Below are positions 63,528 to 64,000 of a stretch of 64,000 bases of DNA, in pieces. A program made the translations under genes and the position numbers. This stretch comes from Bordetella genomosp. 9 (GTDB lineage Bacteria > Pseudomonadota > Gammaproteobacteria > Burkholderiales > Burkholderiaceae_B). The number at the start of each line of letters is the position of its first letter. Positions within the stretch are counted from its first letter, which is position 1. The stretch covers positions 372,001 through 436,000 of the forward strand of contig NZ_NEVJ01000001.1 of NCBI RefSeq assembly GCF_002261425.1, written 5' to 3'. The notes beneath the pieces are model-generated. The model was not told where the DNA came from. It made no database searches and was given only the letters and a program-made list of their open reading frames with translations.

Positions 63528-64000
63528 ATGCGATGGCTTGCGGGCATACTGCTTTGCGCCCTGCTGGCGTTGTCCGGAACCGCCTACGCCAAGCCTGAAG
63601 TCATCATCGAGCCTGGCACCGTCGACCCGGCGTCCATCAAGGCGGTCCGCGACGCGGTCGAGGTCATCGCCAGGCTGGCGTCGGACCAGGACGGCGGCGA
63701 AGCAGACCGCCTGCGCCGCCGCGCGCGCGACGCGGCCCTGGCGGCCCTGGCGACCCAGGGCTATTTCCAGGCCCAGGTCACGCTGAAGACCGGCAGCGAG
63801 GTCAATGGCGGTAGCTGGAACATCGCCATCGACGCCGGCGTGCGGGCCAAGGTCGTCGCCGTCGAGCTTTCCTTTACCGGCCGCATCACCCAGCCGCGCT
63901 ATGCCGGCCGTCTCGCGGTGCTGCGCAAGAACTGGTCGTTGCCGGTGGGACGCCCCTTCGTCAATGAAGACTGGAACAAGGCCAAGTCCGGCCTGCTGAA
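63528..64000 (+). CDS. tamA: Autotransporter assembly outer-membrane protein TamA (partial, N-terminus only)
   Basis: The first 157 codons of an exported protein with a signal peptide (MRWLAGILLCALLALSGTAYA) and the beginning of a POTRA-type domain (GYFQAQVTLKTG, ELSFTGRI). In TamA three POTRA domains precede a 16-strand Omp85 barrel that inserts autotransporters with TamB. The rest lies beyond the right edge, so the call rests on the N-terminal part. Starts three bases after the Mrp stop. Confidence 0.7.
   Translation, partial: MRWLAGILLCALLALSGTAYAKPEVIIEPGTVDPASIKAVRDAVEVIARLASDQDGGEADRLRRRARDAALAALATQGYFQAQVTLKTGSEVNGGSWNIAIDAGVRAKVVAVELSFTGRITQPRYAGRLAVLRKNWSLPVGRPFVNEDWNKAKSGLL

Overview
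The window looks like a chromosomal stretch of a high-GC betaproteobacterium of the Alcaligenaceae (Bordetella/Achromobacter type). This rests on overall character: two Bug-type (tripartite tricarboxylate) periplasmic receptors without adjacent membrane subunits, many LysR-type regulators, DUF4148-like small exported proteins, and many one-purpose catabolic operons each paired with a regulator. Species assignment is inference. No rRNA, tRNA, CRISPR array, transposase or integrase was seen.

Layout. (1) 1-9776: a minus-strand catabolic operon with an AMDase-like decarboxylase fused to a GAF domain, a Bug receptor, an NDP-forming acyl-CoA synthetase, a ThDP enzyme, an isochorismatase-type hydrolase and an amidase cut by the left edge. 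A DmlR-like LysR and a divergent GntR/FCD regulator lie upstream. (2) 10204-11289: a tartrate/D-malate dehydrogenase, preceded by an A+T-rich block. (3) 11318-20426: three near-identical cassettes, each encoding a 106-residue exported DUF4148-like protein with three D-x-D-N-x-P-F motifs. Cassettes 1 and 2 bracket an S9 peptidase and a TauD/ABC operon; cassettes 2 and 3 bracket a MerR-type regulator fused to a P-loop NTPase domain. (4) 20653-31707: a lipoprotein gene, then an eight-gene minus-strand operon with a PotABCD-type importer, aldehyde dehydrogenase, FAD oxidoreductase, CoA ligase and a metal-ligand-less amidohydrolase-like protein, with a divergent LysR. (5) 31719-42353: a candidate local regulon of an XRE-cupin regulator, sharing the operator GACTTGA-N7-TCAAGTC. 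It covers an MFS exporter, a peptide-type binding protein, an unusual 783-residue amidase and an Opp/Dpp-type transporter, one ATPase of which has Arg in place of a Walker A Gly.

(6) 42524-52375: a mixed region with a PAS-GGDEF cyclase, IclR, a LoiP-like protease, Ogt, two exported SAM-methyltransferase-fold proteins, LysR with HMG-CoA lyase-like enzyme, a phage-antirepressor-domain protein, GNAT and an APC permease. (7) 52558-56972: a second Bug/semialdehyde dehydrogenase/cupin/ABM operon ending in a clear intrinsic terminator, with a divergent LysR and a large dyad between. (8) 57065-64000: core genes: tandem META lipoproteins, a TrhO-like tRNA hydroxylase, an MTA/SAH nucleosidase, metG, a small membrane protein, the Mrp/ApbC Fe-S carrier and the start of tamA.

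The strongest candidates for something undescribed are the triplicated cassette wrapped around the MerR-NTPase fusion, the XRE-cupin regulon with its divergent amidase, and the decarboxylase-GAF fusion.
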